DNA of 64,000 nucleotides from positions 37,501-101,500 of the forward strand of contig NZ_AWFF01000029.1 in assembly GCF_000682755.1 (NCBI RefSeq). The letters run 5' to 3'. Source of the DNA: Hyphomonas beringensis (GTDB taxonomy: Bacteria > Pseudomonadota > Alphaproteobacteria > Caulobacterales > Hyphomonadaceae). The notes below the pieces were generated by a model. That model did no database searches, had not been told where the DNA came from, and was given only the letters and a program-made list of their open reading frames with translations. The translations under genes were made by a program, and so were the position numbers. This document shows, piece by piece, positions 61,922 to 64,000 of this stretch; the first letter of the stretch is position 1; every line of letters begins with the position of its first letter.

Positions 61922-62815
61922 CTAGTCCAGCTGGCGCTTGATGTCTTTCATCACACCGGAAAAGTCGAGACCGCCATGGCCCCTAGAGTCCAGATCTTCA
62001 TAGATTTTCTCTGCCATCTCACCCAAAGCGATCTCGGCGCCTGCGGCTTTGGCGGCCCCTGCGGCCAGATGAAGATCTTTTAACATCATAGCGACCGCAA
62101 AACCGGGCTTGTAGTCGCGATTTGAGGGCGCTGTCGGCACCGGACCGGGGGCCGGGCAATAGCTGGTCATGCTCCAGCACTGGCCTGAGGCCGTGGAAGA
62201 GATGTCGTAAAAAGTCTGGGCATCCAGGCCCAGCTTTTCAGCCAGATTGAACGCCTCACAGGTCCCGATCATGGAGATACCGAGCAGCATGTTATTGGCA
62301 ATCTTTGCCGCCTGGCCATTCCCGCTGCCGCCAGCATGGAAGATGTTCTTTCCCATGACATCGAGGATAGGCTTTGCCTTGGCGAAGGCCTCATCCGGAC
62401 CGCCGACCATGAAGGTCAGCGTGCCGGCATCTGCCGCCGCCGTGCCGCCCGAGACAGGGGCATCCACCATGGGAAATCCTGCCGCCTCAGCCTTCGAAGC
62501 CGCCTCACGCGCATCCTCGACCGAAATCGTGGAGCAGTCTAGGAACAGCGTACCCGGTGCGGCATGAGACGCGACGCCATCATCGCCGAAATAGACAGAC
62601 AGCACATGCTTGCCCGCCGGCAGCATGGAGACGATCACCTCCGCGCCGCTTACCGCGTCAGCCAGCGTCGCGGCGGGTTTTGCGCCCTGCTCTGCCGCCG
62701 CCTTTACGGCCTCGGCGCTCAGGTCAAAGGCATGAACGTCGTGCCCTGCCTTGCAGAGATTGGCGCACATGCCAGAGCCCATGTTTCCGAGCCCGATGAA
62801 TGCAATCTGTGTCAT
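61922..62815 (-). CDS. mmsB: 3-hydroxyisobutyrate dehydrogenase
   Basis: A 297-residue NAD-dependent dehydrogenase in valine breakdown. IAFIGLGNMGSGMCANL binds NAD; the catalytic lysine is in GSGNGQAAKIANNMLLG; DAPVSGGTAAADAGTL is the substrate loop. ATG 62815 follows a GGGAGGAAGA site; the longer frame to 62983 only covers repeat sequence. A composite repeat separates it from the enoyl-CoA hydratase gene on the same strand. Confidence 0.94.
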   Translation of the reverse strand: MTQIAFIGLGNMGSGMCANLCKAGHDVHAFDLSAEAVKAAAEQGAKPAATLADAVSGAEVIVSMLPAGKHVLSVYFGDDGVASHAAPGTLFLDCSTISVEDAREAASKAEAAGFPMVDAPVSGGTAAADAGTLTFMVGGPDEAFAKAKPILDVMGKNIFHAGGSGNGQAAKIANNMLLGISMIGTCEAFNLAEKLGLDAQTFYDISSTASGQCWSMTSYCPAPGPVPTAPSNRDYKPGFAVAMMLKDLHLAAGAAKAAGAEIALGEMAEKIYEDLDSRGHGGLDFSGVMKDIKRQLD

Positions 62816-62844
62816 GTCTTCCTCCCGGCGCCTCTGAGAAGCGC

Positions 62845-62938
62845 TCATATTGAGCGAAGCCGAAACATGCGAACGGGCTGCGCTGAGCCCGCCATGCAAA
62901 ACGGCCCTCATCCTTCGACTTCGCTCAGGATGAGGGCC
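62845..62938. repeat. Composite dispersed repeat, copy 2
   Basis: Unit B, GCTCATATTGAGCGAAG then CCGAAACATGCGAACGGGC, occupies about 62843-62878. Unit A is a perfect inverted repeat, GGCCCTCATCCT (62903-62914) and AGGATGAGGGCC (62927-62938) around TCGACTTCGCTC. The same pair of units occurs at 32304-32380. It lies between mmsB and the enoyl-CoA hydratase gene and might also work as a hairpin there. Confidence 0.75.
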
Positions 62939-62945
62939 TTCTGGT

Positions 62946-63719
62946 CTATTTGTCCTTGAAGTCCGGTGCGCGCTTGTCGACAAAGGCGCTCATGCCTTCT
63001 TTCTGGTCGGCGGTGCCGAACAGGCCCTGGAACAGGCGGCGTTCGAACTTCACGCCTTCCGTCGTCGGCAGCTCCAGCGCCCGGCCCACCATTTCCTTTG
63101 CCGCCATCAGCGACGGGATGGAATAGCCGGCGATTTCCTTCGCCGCGCCCATGGCCGTGTCCATCAGCGCGTCATGCTCCACAACGCGGGAGACGAGGCC
63201 GATCCGGTCTGCTTCTGCGGCGTCGATCATGCGGCCGGTCAGCACCATGTCCATGGCTTTGGCCTTGCCGACGGCTTTCGTCAGGCGGATGGAGCCGCCC
63301 ATGCCCGGCGTCACGCCCAGCTTGATTTCCGGCTGGCCGAACTTCGCCTTTTCGGATGCGATGATCATATCGCACATCATGGCCAGCTCACACCCGCCGC
63401 CGAGGGCGAAACCGTTCACTGCCGCGATCACCGGCTTGCGGCAGGCTGCGAACCGGTCCCACAGGCCAAAGAAATCATCGACATACATGTCGGAGAAGCT
63501 CTGCGGCTGCATCTCCTTGATGTCAGCGCCCGCCGCAAAGGCCCGGCCCTCACCCGTCAGCACACTGACGGCGATGTCCTTGTTCCGGTCGATCTCGCCG
63601 AAGACATGCGCAACTTCGCTCATGACTTCCTGGTTCAGCGCGTTGAGGCTGTCCGGCCGGTTGATCGTGACCAGCGCGATGCGGTCATTATGTTCGAAAG
63701 TGATTGTGTTGTAAGTCAT
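62946..63719 (-). CDS. Enoyl-CoA hydratase
   Basis: A 257-residue crotonase-fold enzyme. The oxyanion loop is AFAAGADIKEMQPQ; the catalytic glutamates lie in GGGCELAMMCDMI and LGVTPGMGGSIRLTKAVG. Length and motifs fit short-chain enoyl-CoA hydratase. In an operon with 3-hydroxyisobutyrate dehydrogenase it may hydrate methacrylyl-CoA. It overlaps the upstream small lipoprotein gene by four bases. Confidence 0.95.
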   Translation of the reverse strand: MTYNTITFEHNDRIALVTINRPDSLNALNQEVMSEVAHVFGEIDRNKDIAVSVLTGEGRAFAAGADIKEMQPQSFSDMYVDDFFGLWDRFAACRKPVIAAVNGFALGGGCELAMMCDMIIASEKAKFGQPEIKLGVTPGMGGSIRLTKAVGKAKAMDMVLTGRMIDAAEADRIGLVSRVVEHDALMDTAMGAAKEIAGYSIPSLMAAKEMVGRALELPTTEGVKFERRLFQGLFGTADQKEGMSAFVDKRAPDFKDK

Positions 63720-63958
63720 GGCAGTTCTTCAATGTCCTCTTTGGTCCAATCCGATCCGTTTGGCTTTTGAGCGCAAAGCTCTCGAGTCTTCAACTGGTCG
63801 GCGTTCGGCGTGTCCGAGTAAGTTCCCCGGGCTTCGTAGGTGCAGATACACCTTCCCGGTTCAGCTACCCATACACCGCCGCCATCGCTGCAATCGCCCC
63901 GCTTGTCGCATGCCGCCAGCGCGAGGCCAAGCATGCAGATGACTATCAGGGCTCTCAC
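63716..63958 (-). CDS. Small lipoprotein, unknown
   Basis: An 80-residue predicted lipoprotein: LIVICMLGLALAAC gives a lipobox with Cys17. Five further cysteines (CSDGG, RCICTYE, LCAQ) suggest disulfides. Starts with GTG and overlaps the hydratase gene (ATGA-type four-base overlap). Its place inside a catabolic operon is odd. Function unknown. Confidence 0.6.
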   Translation of the reverse strand: MRALIVICMLGLALAACDKRGDCSDGGGVWVAEPGRCICTYEARGTYSDTPNADQLKTRELCAQKPNGSDWTKEDIEELP

Positions 63959-63963
63959 CTGTC

Positions 63964-64000
63964 TTACCCCATCGTCGGAATGATGAAGGCCTGGTCGCCG
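63964..64000 (-). CDS. C-terminal end of an unidentified upstream gene
   Basis: The open frame entering from the window edge ends ...GDQAFIIPTMG with a TAA stop, five bases before the lipoprotein start. Too short to identify; its position suggests another gene of the acyl-CoA catabolism operon. Confidence 0.4.
   Translation of the reverse strand, partial: GDQAFIIPTMG

Overview
The window is a high-GC alphaproteobacterial chromosome segment that looks like a Caulobacter/Hyphomonas-type marine bacterium (Hyphomonadaceae or a close relative). Support comes from a CcrM-type GANTC methyltransferase with its C-terminal domain, a split Fo operon with separate b' and b subunits (atpI-atpB-atpE-atpG-atpF), DsbA-like genes directly before smc, a DUF4170 domain, and a TonB-receptor/MFS/hydrolase uptake cluster. 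I see no rRNA, tRNA, CRISPR array, prophage or insertion sequence. Family assignments rest on motif recognition, not on database searches.

Region by region: 1-5.5 kb holds housekeeping genes (ETF-quinone oxidoreductase, a family-4-like uracil-DNA glycosylase, hemerythrin, two paired glycosyltransferases, a BLUF photoreceptor, a radical SAM protein). 5.5-9.6 kb is an aldehyde-oxidation cluster (DUF779, aldehyde dehydrogenase, a GAF/Fis-type regulator) interrupted by an opposite-strand YoaK-like gene. 9.6-11 kb holds ccrM with an ordered set of DnaA-like boxes and two GANTC sites upstream. 11-18 kb has PaaX-like regulator/desaturase, a sialate O-acetylesterase, mutY, dciA-like and two DsbA-like genes. 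18-24.4 kb is smc and the Fo ATP synthase operon. 24.5-33.2 kb holds an MsbA-like exporter, an IMPase-DUF4170 fusion, tldE, small membrane proteins, an ECF sigma operon, maf and infA.

33.3-41.7 kb is a divergent sulfur-stress locus: a sulfide:quinone oxidoreductase-like flavoprotein, thioredoxin 2, a DUF2892 protein and a TolC-type channel on one side; a rhodanese, an RND adaptor, an RND pump and a BigR/SqrR-like two-cysteine ArsR repressor on the other. Palindromes fill the divergent promoter. It looks like persulfide-controlled sulfur oxidation coupled to a complete tripartite efflux pump.

41.7-48.8 kb carries an AraC regulator, TonB receptor, MFS permease, esterase-like hydrolase, a small membrane protein and a PPP-family phosphatase. 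48.8-57.8 kb is the most unusual part: a Ser/Thr kinase with an ECF sigma factor whose acidic sigma2.2 motif is replaced by serines, and, divergently, a five-gene operon of a membrane protein, an SPFH/coiled-coil/zinc-ribbon protein, an FHA/zinc-ribbon protein, a zinc-ribbon transmembrane Ser/Thr kinase and a cytoplasmic papain-like protease. I propose it as a phospho-signalling stress system. 57.8-64 kb has opgG-opgH (osmoregulated periplasmic glucans) and a branched-chain acyl catabolism operon (mmsB, enoyl-CoA hydratase).
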